Notes: generated by a model not told the origin, from the letters alone. DNA of 64,000 nt from JANQMX01 sp965247175 (GCA_965247175.1 OZ252006.1:620001-684000); one strand, 5' to 3'; counted from the stretch's first letter, positions 1 through 10,615 are shown. Program-made: numbers and translations.

Positions 1-1
1 C

Positions 2-487
2 ATGCATGCGATCGCCGGCAAGGCGGCGGCCTTCGGCGAGGCCTTGAAGCCGGATTTCAAGGTTTACTGCCAAGGCATTGTGGACAATGCGAAAGCACTG
101 GCTGAATCCATGCTCAAGGGCGGTTTCGATCTGGTGACCGGTGGCACCGATACGCATCTCATGCTGGTCGATCTGAGGCCGAAAGGTCTGACCGGCAACA
201 TCGCTGAGGAGAGCCTCGACCGGGCGGGCATCACCTGCAACAAGAACGGCGTGCCCTTCGACCCGGAGAAGCCGACCGTGACCTCCGGCATTCGTCTCGG
301 CACGCCGGCCGGCACCACCCGCGGTTTCGGCCCGGCGGAGTTCTCGAAGGTCGGCGAGATGATCGTCGAGGTGCTGGACGGCCTGGCGGCTTCGCGCGAG
401 GACAACGGTGCCGTCGAGCGGAAAGTGCGCGAGGATGTGCGGGCGCTCTGCCGCCGCTTCCCCATCTACCCCAATCTTGCGGGCTGA
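2..487 (+). CDS. glyA: Serine hydroxymethyltransferase, C-terminal part (cut by window edge)
   Basis: This is the C-terminal ~160 residues of the PLP enzyme that interconverts serine and glycine with tetrahydrofolate in the cytoplasm. The visible part starts at the HAIAGKA segment and contains GGTDTHLMLVDLRP, the NKNGVPFDP segment and the SGIRLGTPAGTTRGF motif, all typical of the SHMT small domain. The PLP lysine and the true start lie upstream of the window; the first ATG seen here is internal. The stop is two bases before the nrdR start, so the two are probably co-transcribed, which is common in alphaproteobacteria. Confidence 0.96.
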   Translation: MHAIAGKAAAFGEALKPDFKVYCQGIVDNAKALAESMLKGGFDLVTGGTDTHLMLVDLRPKGLTGNIAEESLDRAGITCNKNGVPFDPEKPTVTSGIRLGTPAGTTRGFGPAEFSKVGEMIVEVLDGLAASREDNGAVERKVREDVRALCRRFPIYPNLAG

Positions 488-489
488 CC

Positions 490-948
490 ATGCGCTGCCC
501 CTTTTGCGGTCACGAAGACACCCAGGTTAAGGACTCCCGGCCGACCGAGGACAATTCGGCGATTCGGCGACGGCGTCAGTGCCCCAATTGCGGCGCGCGC
601 TTCACCACCTTCGAGCGGGTCCAGCTTCGCGAGCTGACGGTGATCAAGAGCACCGGCCAGCGCGAGCCTTTCGACCGCGACAAGGTACGTCGCTCCATGA
701 TGCTGGCGCTGCAGAAGCGGCCGGTCGACGTCGATCGGGTCGAGCGCATCGTCAATGGCATGGTGCGCCGCTTGGAAAGCTCGGGGGAGACCGACATTCC
801 GAGCAAGCTGGTTGGCGAGATGGTGATGGATGCCTTGCGCACCCTGGATCAGGTCGCCTATGTACGCTTCGCCTCGGTTTACCGGGACTTCCGCGAAGCG
901 GCGGATTTCAACCGCATCGTCGGCGAGCTCGGCAAGGAAGCGATGTAG
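490..948 (+). CDS. nrdR: Transcriptional repressor NrdR
   Basis: NrdR is a (d)ATP-sensing repressor of ribonucleotide reductase genes. The 152-residue length is standard. The N-terminal zinc ribbon is complete (C3, C6, C31, C34 in CPFC and CPNC), followed by the basic RRRR stretch and an ATP-cone domain (about residues 48-138) with the KSTGQREPFDRDK segment. It starts two bases after glyA and precedes ribD by 82 bases. No NrdR box is visible in this stretch, so its targets lie elsewhere. Confidence 0.97.
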   Translation: MRCPFCGHEDTQVKDSRPTEDNSAIRRRRQCPNCGARFTTFERVQLRELTVIKSTGQREPFDRDKVRRSMMLALQKRPVDVDRVERIVNGMVRRLESSGETDIPSKLVGEMVMDALRTLDQVAYVRFASVYRDFREAADFNRIVGELGKEAM

Positions 949-1030
949 CCGACGGTCCGAGGCACCGTTGGCAAAATAGCCGGCCGGGATATCATCCTGG
1001 CGAGCAGATTGGGTTCCAACCGAGGCTGAA

Positions 1031-2128
1031 ATGTCGCAGGACGCCGTCGATCGCGCCTTCATGGAGGCGGCGCTGTCGCTCGCCAGGCGGGTGCTTGGCC
1101 GCGTCGCGCCGAACCCGGCGGTGGGCTGCGTCATCGTCGCCGAGGGGCAAATCATAGGGCGGGGCTGGACCCAGCCCGGTGGACGTCCGCACGCCGAAAC
1201 CGAGGCCCTACGGCGTGCTGGGGCCGCGGCGCGCGGCGCCACCGCCTATGTCACATTGGAGCCCTGCGCCCATCACGGCCGTACGCCACCCTGCACCGAC
1301 GCGATGATTGCCGCAGGTGTTGCCCGGGTCGTGGTGTCGCACATCGACCCCGACCCCCGGGTTAACGGTTTTGGCCTGGAGAAGCTGCGCGCCGCCGGCA
1401 TTGCGGTCGAGCTTGGGCTCTGCGAGGCAGAGGCGCGCGAGGTGAACGAGGGCTTTCTGCTGGCCAAGACGGCTGGCAGGCCGATGGTCACCTTGAAGCT
1501 TGCGAGCAGTCTGGATGGCGAGATTGCGACCGGCGCGGGCGAGAGCAAATGGATCACCGGAGAGCTGGCGCGGCGTCGCGCCCACCTTATCCGTAGCCAG
1601 CATGACGCGGTACTGGTCGGAAGCGGGACCGCCTTGGCGGACGATCCACGCCTGGATGTTCGCTTGCCGGGCATGGAGGTGCTGGCGCCGCTGCGGGTTG
1701 TCCTGGATGGGCGCCAGCGTGTCAGGGAAACGCTCGACCTTGTGCGCCGGGCGGGCGAGCAGCGCACGCTCGTCCTGACGAGCGAAGGAACGGCGCACCC
1801 GCTGGCCGAACGACCCGGCTTGGAGATCTGCGGCGTGGCAGAGACGGATGAGGGGCTCGATCCGGGGGCTGTTCTGGCGGCGTTGGCTCGACGCGGCGTC
1901 ACGCGGGTCATGATCGAGGGCGGCGCCGAGGTGGCCGCGGCCTTTCTCAAGGCCGATCTGGTCGATCGCATCTGCTGGTTTCGGGCGCCAAAGGTCATCG
2001 GTGGCGACGGGCGGGCTGCCGTCTCCGGCTGGGGTTTGGCGCATCTCATGGACGCCCCGCGCTTTGCGCGCCTCAGGGTTGAGCGGCTGGGGGAAGACTT
2101 GCTCGAAAGCCTGCGCCGCGCCAGATAG
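1031..2128 (+). CDS. ribD: Bifunctional riboflavin biosynthesis deaminase/reductase RibD
   Basis: RibD carries out the second and third steps of riboflavin synthesis: deamination of the pyrimidine then reduction of the ribosyl side chain. The N-terminal cytidine-deaminase-like domain has HAE (H54, E56) and PC...C (C79, C88) zinc ligands. The C-terminal reductase domain starts around residue 150 (MVTLKLASSLDG) with the GSGTALADDP motif. The 365-residue length is normal. It is the first of four consecutive rib genes. The 82-base leader is short and lacks the conserved core of an FMN riboswitch. Confidence 0.97.
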   Translation: MSQDAVDRAFMEAALSLARRVLGRVAPNPAVGCVIVAEGQIIGRGWTQPGGRPHAETEALRRAGAAARGATAYVTLEPCAHHGRTPPCTDAMIAAGVARVVVSHIDPDPRVNGFGLEKLRAAGIAVELGLCEAEAREVNEGFLLAKTAGRPMVTLKLASSLDGEIATGAGESKWITGELARRRAHLIRSQHDAVLVGSGTALADDPRLDVRLPGMEVLAPLRVVLDGRQRVRETLDLVRRAGEQRTLVLTSEGTAHPLAERPGLEICGVAETDEGLDPGAVLAALARRGVTRVMIEGGAEVAAAFLKADLVDRICWFRAPKVIGGDGRAAVSGWGLAHLMDAPRFARLRVERLGEDLLESLRRAR

Positions 2129-2136
2129 GGCGCGTC

Positions 2137-2742
2137 ATGTTCACGGGAATCATCACAGATCTGGGCCGGGTGGAAGCCGTCGTGCCGGCGGGCGAAAGCG
2201 ACAGCCGCTTCCGCATCGCGACGGCCTACGATCTGTCAGGCATTGATATCGGTGCCTCCATCGCTTGCTCGGGCTGCTGCCTCACGGTGGTCGAGAAGGG
2301 CGGTGGAAGCTTCGCTGTCGACGTCTCGGGCGAAACCCTGTCGAAGACCAACCTCGGCGACTGGCAGGTTGGGCATCGAGTCAACCTGGAGCGTTCGCTG
2401 AAGGTAGGCGGCGAGTTGGGCGGCCATCTGGTCTACGGCCACGTGGACGGCGTTGCCGAGATCGTCGGCAGGGAGCCCGAGGGCGGCTCGGTGCGCTGGC
2501 GCTTTCGGGCCCCGGCAGAGCTGGCCCGCTTCATCGCGCCGAAAGGCTCTGTCGCGCTTGACGGTGTCTCTCTCACCGTCAACGAGGTGGAGGGGCAGGA
2601 GTTCGGGGTCAACATCATCCCCCATACCACGGAGGTCACGAGCTTCGGCGGCTACCGGGTGGGTGATCGGGTGAACCTGGAAATCGACGTGCTCGCGCGA
2701 TACGTTGCCCGACTGCGGCAAGAGGAGAGTTCGCCCTTATGA
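2137..2742 (+). CDS. ribE: Riboflavin synthase alpha chain
   Basis: This enzyme makes riboflavin from two molecules of 6,7-dimethyl-8-ribityllumazine. The protein (201 residues) starts with the diagnostic MFTGII and has two lumazine-binding repeats, the first with SIACSGCCLTVV and the second with SVALDGVSLTVN. It lies 8 bases after ribD, and its stop codon overlaps the ribBA start in an ATGA junction, which indicates translational coupling. Confidence 0.97.
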   Translation: MFTGIITDLGRVEAVVPAGESDSRFRIATAYDLSGIDIGASIACSGCCLTVVEKGGGSFAVDVSGETLSKTNLGDWQVGHRVNLERSLKVGGELGGHLVYGHVDGVAEIVGREPEGGSVRWRFRAPAELARFIAPKGSVALDGVSLTVNEVEGQEFGVNIIPHTTEVTSFGGYRVGDRVNLEIDVLARYVARLRQEESSPL

Positions 2743-3890
2743 CGGAGACGAAGCCGGAAGAGCCCTGGCGCTTGACGTTTCGCGAGCTGCTCAGCCCGAT
2801 CGAGGACATCATCGAAGAGGCGCGCAACGGGCGCATGTTCATCCTGGTCGATGACGAGGATCGGGAGAACGAAGGCGATTTGGTGGTCCCGGCGCAGATG
2901 GCGACGCCGGACGCGATCAACTTCATGGCAAAGCACGGCCGCGGGCTGATCTGCCTTGCCATGACCCGCGATCGGGTCGAGCACCTCGGCCTGCCGATGA
3001 TGGCGCGCAAGAACGAGGCCCGCCACGAGACTGCCTTCACCGTTTCCATTGAGGCGCGCGACGGCATCGCCACCGGCATTTCCGCGCCGGACAGGGCACG
3101 CACCATCGCTGCGGCCATCGACCCGCAGTCGGGTCCTGAGGCTATCGTGACGCCGGGTCATGTCTTTCCCGTGATGGCGCGCGACGGCGGCGTGCTGGTG
3201 CGCACGGGCCATACCGAGGCCGCTGTCGACCTTTCGCGCATGGCCGGGCTCAACCCCTCTGGCGTGATCTGCGAGATCATGAACGACGACGGCACCATGG
3301 CGCGCCGCGACGACCTGATCGCCTTCGCCCAGACGCATGCCTTGAAGATCGGTACCATCGCCGACCTTATCGCCTATCGGCGTCGCACGGAGCGCATCGT
3401 CGAGCGTGTCTCCCGCCGGCGCTTCGAGAGCCGATTCGGCGGCGCCTTCGACATGACGGTCTACCGCAACCGCATCACCGGCGTGGAGCACTTGGCGCTT
3501 TCGGTCGGCAAGCTGGCCGATGGCGAGCCAGCCTTGGTCCGCGTCCATGCCTTCGACCTCTTCGACGACCTACTGGGCGACACCGGCTTCGGACGGGGCG
3601 GTGAGGTGGAAGCGGCGATGCGAGCCATCGCGGCTGAGGGGCGCGGCGTTTTGGTGATCATCCGCGAGGCTTGGAGCGGCGATCTCTCGGAGCACATCGA
3701 TCATCGTGCCAGCGTCGGCGCGCAGCCGGGCGAGCAGTTGCGCGACTACGGCGAGGGCGCGCAGATCCTGCTCGATCTCGGGGTGCGAGAGATGGTGCTG
3801 CTGCACAATACCAAGCACGTCATCGTCGGCCTTGAGGGCTATGGCCTCAAGGTGGTGGGGCAGCGCTCGCTGCCGCACAGCGTCAGCTAG
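2739..3890 (+). CDS. ribB: 3,4-dihydroxy-2-butanone 4-phosphate synthase with a degenerate GTP cyclohydrolase II-like domain
   Basis: Residues 15-210 form a full DHBP synthase (RibB): the acidic metal/substrate loop DDEDRENEGD at 38-47 and RTGHTEAAVDL at 155-165 are intact. Residues ~220-375 align with GTP cyclohydrolase II (RibA), keeping LVRVHAFD, GRGVLVIIRE and LRDYGEGAQILLDLGV. The zinc-binding cysteines normally following the LVRVH segment are absent: residues 270-289 contain no cysteine. The stretch normally carrying catalytic residues between the two conserved blocks is shortened. The C-terminal half is therefore probably not a GTP cyclohydrolase, and a separate ribA is expected elsewhere. 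It overlaps ribE by 4 bases. Confidence 0.93.
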   Translation: MTETKPEEPWRLTFRELLSPIEDIIEEARNGRMFILVDDEDRENEGDLVVPAQMATPDAINFMAKHGRGLICLAMTRDRVEHLGLPMMARKNEARHETAFTVSIEARDGIATGISAPDRARTIAAAIDPQSGPEAIVTPGHVFPVMARDGGVLVRTGHTEAAVDLSRMAGLNPSGVICEIMNDDGTMARRDDLIAFAQTHALKIGTIADLIAYRRRTERIVERVSRRRFESRFGGAFDMTVYRNRITGVEHLALSVGKLADGEPALVRVHAFDLFDDLLGDTGFGRGGEVEAAMRAIAAEGRGVLVIIREAWSGDLSEHIDHRASVGAQPGEQLRDYGEGAQILLDLGVREMVLLHNTKHVIVGLEGYGLKVVGQRSLPHSVS

Positions 3891-3899
3891 GCAGGACCC

Positions 3900-4364
3900 A
3901 TGGACGAGCGCCCCATTGTCCTTTTGGTCGAGGCCAAGTTCTATGCAGACATCGCCGAGGAGCTGGCTCAGGGCGCCATCGAGCACCTGACCGAGCGCGG
4001 CGTAGACTACGAGCGCTTGCCCGTGCCGGGCGCCTTCGAGATTCCGGCGGCGATCCGCATGGCCACGCGCGCTCTGGATTTCCATTCCTCGAACCGCCGT
4101 TATGCCGGCTACGTGGCGCTCGGCTGCGTCATCCGTGGAGAAACCTCGCACTACGACTATGTTTGCGGCGAGAGCGCCCGTAAGTTGCAGGACCTCGCGT
4201 GCGAGCAGACCCTGGCGATCGGCTATGGTATCATTACCTGTGAGACGCGAGAGCAGGCTTGGGCCCGGGCGTCGCGTGCGGAAAAGAACAAGGGCCGCGA
4301 GGCAGCCAGGGCCTGTCTCGACATGATCGAGATCAAGCGTCAGTTCCGTCTCTATCCACGCTGA
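3900..4364 (+). CDS. ribH: 6,7-dimethyl-8-ribityllumazine synthase
   Basis: RibH condenses the RibD and RibB products into lumazine, the substrate of RibE. The 154-residue protein has the PGAFEIP motif (43-49), GCVIRGETSHYDYV with the expected catalytic His at 84, and a C-terminal REQAWARA segment. It begins 9 bases after ribB, completing a ribD-E-B-H series that makes riboflavin except for the first GTP-ring-opening step. Confidence 0.97.
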   Translation: MDERPIVLLVEAKFYADIAEELAQGAIEHLTERGVDYERLPVPGAFEIPAAIRMATRALDFHSSNRRYAGYVALGCVIRGETSHYDYVCGESARKLQDLACEQTLAIGYGIITCETREQAWARASRAEKNKGREAARACLDMIEIKRQFRLYPR

Positions 4365-4377
4365 AGGGCAGAAGGCT

Positions 4378-4893
4378 TTGGACGACAAGAACAGCCGGCC
4401 GGTTTTCAGGTCCGAGCGCAAGCGGCGCGCGGCGCGCTTCGCCGCTGTCCAGGCGCTCTATCAGCTGGCGATCAGCGGCGGCGATGCACGGCAAGTGGCT
4501 GCCGAGTTCCTGCAGCACCGGATCGAGGAGGAGCTGGACGGTCTGAGCCTGGCGAAGATCGACCGCGCGCTCTTTCGCGAGATCGTCGAGGGTGTCTCCA
4601 GGGAGCAGGCTGAGCTCGACGACATGATCACCGCGGCGCTCGGCCCAGACCGCTCCGTCGAACGCCTGGAGAAGCTGCTGGCCGTCATCCTAAGGGCCGG
4701 CACCTACGAGCTGGCGCATCGGCCGGACGTGGCGGCGAAGAGCTTGATTGTCGAGTACGTCGATCTGTCCAGCGGTTTCTTCACCCAGCGCGAGCCGGCG
4801 ATGGTCAATGCCGTGCTCGATCGCCTGGCCGGTGTCTTGCGCGCGGAAGAGCTGGACCGGCCCGACGCGATCGCCAAGATCGCGGAACTCTAA
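4378..4893 (+). CDS. nusB: Transcription antitermination factor NusB
   Basis: NusB binds boxA RNA with S10 in rRNA antitermination complexes. The 171-residue all-helical protein has the family's RRAARFAAVQALYQL start and the AVILRAGTYEL / LIVEYVDLSSGFF segments near the C-terminus. Translation probably starts at TTG (4378), 13 bases after ribH, since no ATG is available before the conserved region. A rib-nusB linkage is common in proteobacteria. Confidence 0.95.
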   Translation: MDDKNSRPVFRSERKRRAARFAAVQALYQLAISGGDARQVAAEFLQHRIEEELDGLSLAKIDRALFREIVEGVSREQAELDDMITAALGPDRSVERLEKLLAVILRAGTYELAHRPDVAAKSLIVEYVDLSSGFFTQREPAMVNAVLDRLAGVLRAEELDRPDAIAKIAEL

Positions 4894-4913
4894 ACAACTC
4901 CGGGCGGACGGCC

Positions 4914-5888
4914 ATGAGCGGCGAGTTCGAGCGCATCGCCCGCTATCTGGCGCCGCTGGCGGCCGATCGTCCTGAGGCCTTCGGTTTACGAGACGATGCC
5001 GCGCTGCTGCGCCCACCGCGCTCCGGCAGTTACGTCACTACGCTGGATACCATGGTCGAAGGCGTGCACTACCTGCCCGACGACCCGCCCGAGCTGGTTG
5101 CCCGCAAGCTGCTGCGAGTGAACCTCTCCGATTTGGGCGCCATGGGTGCTTCGCCTTACGGGTACCTGCTGAGCCTCTGCCTGCCGAGCGAGCGCGATGA
5201 TGCTTGGCTGGCGGCCTTCTGTGATGGCTTGCGGACAGACCAGGAGATCTTCGGCATCGAGCTGCTGGGTGGTGACAGTGTCTCGACAAATGGGCCGGCG
5301 GTGCTGTCGCTTTGTGCCATCGGCGAAGGCCAGGAAGAGGCGCTGTTCCGGCGCAGCGGCGCGCAACAGGGAGATCTGTTGTTCGTGAGCGGCACCATCG
5401 GTGACGGCGTCCTCGGGCTGGCCGTGCGGCGCCAGGAGTTCCTGTGGCTCGCGTCGGAGGAGCGGGATTACCTGGCGCGACGCTACCAGCTTCCAGAGCC
5501 GAGACTGGCCTTGGCAGCAGCTTTGCGCGGTGTCGCCTCCGCGGCGCTCGACGTTTCCGATGGTCTGCTGGCCGACGCGGGCCATCTGGCCGAAACCTCA
5601 GCCGTGGCCATCGAGATATCCGGCCCGCGCGTCCCCCTATCGAAGGCGGCGGAGAGCATCCTTGCCGAGGATCCGGAGCTGTTTCCCTCGCTGCTCGGCG
5701 GGGGCGACGACTACGAGCTGCTGTTCACCGCCCCTCGAGATGCCCGACCCGCGGTTCTGGCGGCCGCGGAGGCCAGTGCGACCCCCGTTACGGAAATCGG
5801 CAGCGTGGCGGCGGGCGAGGGGGTCTCCTTGCTCGATCGCTCCGGCGAGGCGATCAGCGTCGAACGCAAGGGCTGGGCCCACTTCTGA
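4914..5888 (+). CDS. thiL: Thiamine-monophosphate kinase
   Basis: ThiL phosphorylates thiamine monophosphate to the active cofactor thiamine diphosphate. The protein (324 residues) has the N-terminal GLRDDAALL acidic metal/ATP motif (24-32), TTLDTMVEGVHY, the VNLSDLGAMGA segment and GGDDYELLFTA towards the C-terminus. A GGGCGGACGG ribosome site precedes the ATG. It lies 20 bases after nusB and is the last gene of the apparent operon; downstream DNA turns AT-richer and looks like a new promoter. Confidence 0.96.
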   Translation: MSGEFERIARYLAPLAADRPEAFGLRDDAALLRPPRSGSYVTTLDTMVEGVHYLPDDPPELVARKLLRVNLSDLGAMGASPYGYLLSLCLPSERDDAWLAAFCDGLRTDQEIFGIELLGGDSVSTNGPAVLSLCAIGEGQEEALFRRSGAQQGDLLFVSGTIGDGVLGLAVRRQEFLWLASEERDYLARRYQLPEPRLALAAALRGVASAALDVSDGLLADAGHLAETSAVAIEISGPRVPLSKAAESILAEDPELFPSLLGGGDDYELLFTAPRDARPAVLAAAEASATPVTEIGSVAAGEGVSLLDRSGEAISVERKGWAHF

Positions 5889-5910
5889 TCTTCTTGCGGT
5901 TCATCAGCCG

Positions 5911-5953
5911 TTAACCCTGCGGTTTGCCGAGGCGTTAACCGCCTTGCTGTAGG
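5911..5953 (+). promoter_or_regulatory. TTAACC repeats and putative promoter of the FliL-like gene
   Basis: Two identical TTAACC hexamers (5911-5916 and 5935-5940) lie 24 bases apart on the same strand. The second is followed after about eight bases by GCTGTAGG, which resembles the -10 half of the CtrA-linked promoters found at motA and at 36516 in this window. The spacing is not the classic TTAA-N7-TTAA, so this is at best a CtrA half-site. Confidence 0.35.
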
Positions 5954-5990
5954 TTGCAAGTCCGCTTGAGCGGATTGGGAAGCCAGGGCA

Positions 5991-6449
5991 ATGCGGCATT
6001 CAATCATCACCGGCCTCAAGGTCTTCACGCTGGTCGCACTGTTGTTCGGCGCTGCCGAAGGGACAGCCTGGGCCGGTAGCGCAGCCGAGTCCGATGGCGA
6101 GGAGGCGGGCGAGAGCAAGGGTATTTTCGTGACGCTCGACCCCATGATCATTCCCGTGATCGCCGATGGCGTGGTGCGGCGGCACCTCACCCTGCAACTC
6201 CAGCTCGAGATGCGCGACATCGAAAGCGATAGGCGGCTGCAAAGGCGCTTCCCCAAATTGGTCGATGCCTTTCTGAGCGAGCTTTACGCTCTGATGTCGA
6301 TGCGCTTCGTGCGGGAGAAGGGGGTCGACGTCGAGTTCTTTCGCTCTCGCCTGATGATGCGCGCCGACGCTCTGCTGGGAGAGGGGGCGATCAAAGAAAT
6401 CCTGGTGCGCGGTATCGACAAGCGAGAGCCGACCCGAGTCAGCGGTTGA
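5991..6449 (+). CDS. FliL-like flagellar basal-body-associated protein
   Basis: This 152-residue protein has an N-terminal signal/anchor segment (about 1-28, ending AWA) and then a domain resembling FliL: FVTLDPMIIPVI, a charged LQLQLEMRDIE strand, and a C-terminal block with RMMRADALLGEG and IKEILVRGID. FliL proteins sit beside the stator at the flagellar motor. It stands alone between thiL and hppA rather than in a flagellar cluster. Unlike typical FliL the N-terminal segment looks cleavable. An AGGG ribosome site precedes the ATG. The assignment rests on pattern similarity only. Confidence 0.6.
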   Translation: MRHSIITGLKVFTLVALLFGAAEGTAWAGSAAESDGEEAGESKGIFVTLDPMIIPVIADGVVRRHLTLQLQLEMRDIESDRRLQRRFPKLVDAFLSELYALMSMRFVREKGVDVEFFRSRLMMRADALLGEGAIKEILVRGIDKREPTRVSG

Positions 6450-6458
6450 CCGTCGGTC

Positions 6459-6482
6459 GGGGCGAGGACGCCCCATTTCTCT
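6459..6482 (+). terminator. Probable terminator of the FliL-like gene
   Basis: Ten bases after the stop a perfect 6-bp hairpin GGGGCG/CGCCCC with an AGGA tetraloop is followed by ATTTCTCT. The pyrimidine run is imperfect, so strength is uncertain. Confidence 0.5.
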
Positions 6483-6511
6483 CCCCCCACGACTTTTGCT
6501 CGGCAGAACAG

Positions 6512-6533
6512 CCTAGCGGTTGCCAACGCTAGG
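6512..6533. repeat. Inverted repeat upstream of hppA
   Basis: CCTAGCG and CGCTAGG form a perfect 7-bp inverted repeat with an 8-base spacer, about 115 bases before hppA. It could be a second transcription stop or an operator. No T-run follows directly. Confidence 0.35.
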
Positions 6534-6649
6534 GCCTTCTGTCATTTTCCGCTCGCCTTTTTCCGAAGGACCGGTAAATCCCTCTCTTTTAGATCGGAAA
6601 GGGCGGTCGTTGCCGCCGTTTTCCGCTGTGAACTCAAGGAAGGTCGGCC

Positions 6650-8761
<2,112 letters not shown>

Positions 8762-8794
8762 CCGTAGCCCTAGGGCTCAGCATTGAATTGAGAG

Positions 8795-8824
8795 AACCCC
8801 CGGCGAAGCCGCCGGGGGTTTTTT
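8795..8824 (+). terminator. Rho-independent terminator after hppA
   Basis: A 10-bp stem (AACCCCCGGC / GCCGGGGGTT) with a 6-base loop is followed by a T-run, 34 bases past the hppA stop. AA on the 5' side means it may also act for the convergent bamE gene. Confidence 0.9.
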
Positions 8825-8849
8825 ATGCTCGAAGAGTGAGAGTGAGCGC

Positions 8850-9347
8850 TTAGTTGCCGCCTTCGTTGGCGGCATCCGGGCTGAAGCGTCCCAGGTTGCC
8901 AAGCAGCTGTTGCAGAATGGTCAGCTCCCGGCCTTCGGTCGGCGTGGTGCGAGAGACCGGGTTGATGATCTGGCCGTCCGCCACGGTATAGAGCTGTGTC
9001 GACTGCACCAGTCCGCTGTCGTCGAAGTTCACCACCAGAACGTTGCGCTCGAGCACGTCCGGGTCGAGGAAGGACTGCTGCTCCTGCAGCTCGCCGATGT
9101 AGTACCAGGTATTGTTCTCGAAGGTGCTGACGGCCGAGGGCGTGCCCACGGCGGCCACCACGTCGCTCTGGAAGGACTCGCCGGCGGAGATCTCCTCGAT
9201 ACGCTCGGCGGTCAGAAGATTGCCGCGCGTCGTCAGCTCTCCGGAGCAGGCCACAAGCGCTGTGGTGGCCATCAGGCCGAGGCTCCAGCCAAGAGCACGG
9301 GCCGCCTTGAAGCGGCTCAGCATGGTGGTCTTGCGCGTCTCGTTCAT
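8850..9347 (-). CDS. bamE: Outer membrane assembly lipoprotein BamE (SmpA/OmlA family)
   Basis: BamE is a small lipoprotein of the Bam complex that inserts beta-barrel proteins into the outer membrane. With the ATG at 9347 the protein has 165 residues, a signal peptide and the lipobox LVAC with Cys 34. The SmpA-type domain follows: an early helical segment, VVAAVGTPSAV, NTWYYIG and RNVLVVNFDDSGLV. The start at 9347 is preferred because AAGG sits just before it; ATGs at 9362 and 9323 are alternatives. It is divergent from the chaperone gene at 9459. Confidence 0.88.
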   Translation of the reverse strand: MNETRKTTMLSRFKAARALGWSLGLMATTALVACSGELTTRGNLLTAERIEEISAGESFQSDVVAAVGTPSAVSTFENNTWYYIGELQEQQSFLDPDVLERNVLVVNFDDSGLVQSTQLYTVADGQIINPVSRTTPTEGRELTILQQLLGNLGRFSPDAANEGGN

Positions 9348-9458
9348 CGTTACCTTGGTCATGGCAGTCAAAGCGTGCAATTCTGTCGTGTAAGCCTTGA
9401 ATAGACCGCTTGGCCGCGTCATTTCAAGCGCCGGGCGCCGTGGGCGCTGGTATCGACG

Positions 9459-10058
9459 GTGGCAAAGGTGAAGCTCTTTCCCAACAATCGGCACGAAGAC
9501 GCGGCGCGCGCGCTTTACGAGCGTATCGTGGCGCAGAGCCGCGATCCTGTCTTCTATCGGGACTACGGAGTCCCCGACAGCGTCGACGGGCGCTTCGAGA
9601 TGCTGCTGCTGCACAGCTTTCTTGTCTTCCATCGACTGAAAGGAGAAGGGGAGGCGGCCAAGCAATTGGGCCAGACCCTCTTTGATCTTCTGGTGTTTCA
9701 CCTGGACCAAAGCGTCCGTATCAGCGGAGTCGGCGATCTCGGTGCAGGCCGCAAGATGAAAGCCATGGGCCAGGCCTTTTACGGCCGCAGCAAGGCCTAT
9801 GAGACAGGCCTGGAGGCGCCGGCGGCGGTGGAGCTGCGTGAGGCGCTGGAACGCAATGTCTATGGCTCTTGCCGCGAGGCCGGCACAGATCAGCCGAGCG
9901 AGGCGGTCCTGGAGGAGCTCGACACCTATCTCCGAAACAACGTTGCCGTCTTGGCGAAGCAATCCGTGGCGGATTTCCTGGCCGGCCGTTTGCGTTTCGA
10001 GGACCCGAAGCCGCTCGCCGAGTGGCAAGCCGCCGAGTGGGAGGCCCAACATGGCTGA
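9459..10058 (+). CDS. Ubiquinol-cytochrome c chaperone family protein (Cbp3/UQCC1-like)
   Basis: Members of this family (CBP3 in yeast mitochondria) help assemble cytochrome bc1. The 199-residue protein shows the family pattern: ALYERIVAQSRDPVFYRDYGVPDSVDGRFE, LLLHSFLVFHRL, LFDLLVFHLDQSVR and GVGDLGAGRKMK followed by FYGR. No signal peptide is seen, so it is cytoplasmic or peripheral. Translation probably starts at GTG (9459). Its last 8 bases overlap the yceD gene, a pairing usual in alphaproteobacteria. Confidence 0.9.
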   Translation: MAKVKLFPNNRHEDAARALYERIVAQSRDPVFYRDYGVPDSVDGRFEMLLLHSFLVFHRLKGEGEAAKQLGQTLFDLLVFHLDQSVRISGVGDLGAGRKMKAMGQAFYGRSKAYETGLEAPAAVELREALERNVYGSCREAGTDQPSEAVLEELDTYLRNNVAVLAKQSVADFLAGRLRFEDPKPLAEWQAAEWEAQHG

Positions 10059-10590
10059 ATTTTCCCGCCCCTTGACGATGGCCGAGGTGCCTGCTGAAGG
10101 CTTGTCGCTTGAACTCGACGCGACGGCATCCGAGTGCACGGCCGTGGCCCGGCGCTTGGGTCTGCTCGGCCTCAGTAAGCTGCATGGCGAAGTAAGCGTC
10201 AAACCGCTTGCAGGAGGCGGCCTTGCACTGAAGGGCAGCCTGCAAGCGAGCGTTCAGCAAAGCTGCGTCGTGACTCTGGAGCCACTGTCGATCGAGGTGT
10301 CTCGGCCGTTGGATATCAGGTTCCTGGAAGAGGAGGCCTATCGGCAGCACGAAAGCGCCCAAGAAGATCCCTTGGACGGCCCGGACGTGGAGCCGATGCC
10401 GGGCGAGCTCCTGGATTTGGGCGAGCTGTTGGTCGAGGAACTCAGCTTGGGACTTGACCCCCACCCGCGCCGAACCGATGCCGATTTTGCGGACATGAGC
10501 TTAGGGGCTGATGGCTTGTCGGATGGTGGTGCGGACAAGCCGCCGAGCCCATTCGCCGTCTTGGAAGGGCTTGCCGGAAAGGCACGCTGA
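10051..10590 (+). CDS. yceD: YceD family protein (DUF177)
   Basis: This family is found upstream of rpmF in most bacteria and is linked to 23S rRNA/large-subunit maturation. The protein has 179 residues, with the family's AVARRLGLLGLSKLHGEV region, QSCVVTLEP (the conserved Cys), and the acidic DLGELLVEELSLGLDPHPR block. The start at 10051 was chosen because it overlaps the chaperone gene by 8 bases and yields the expected N-terminus. rpmF follows after 129 bases with its own promoter. Confidence 0.93.
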   Translation: MAEFSRPLTMAEVPAEGLSLELDATASECTAVARRLGLLGLSKLHGEVSVKPLAGGGLALKGSLQASVQQSCVVTLEPLSIEVSRPLDIRFLEEEAYRQHESAQEDPLDGPDVEPMPGELLDLGELLVEELSLGLDPHPRRTDADFADMSLGADGLSDGGADKPPSPFAVLEGLAGKAR

Positions 10591-10615
10591 CGCTACGCGA
10601 GCGCTCCCGGCGGGC

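Noticed and set aside
949..1030. FMN riboswitch before ribD
   Set aside because: The 82-base gap is too short and lacks the conserved FMN-aptamer core.
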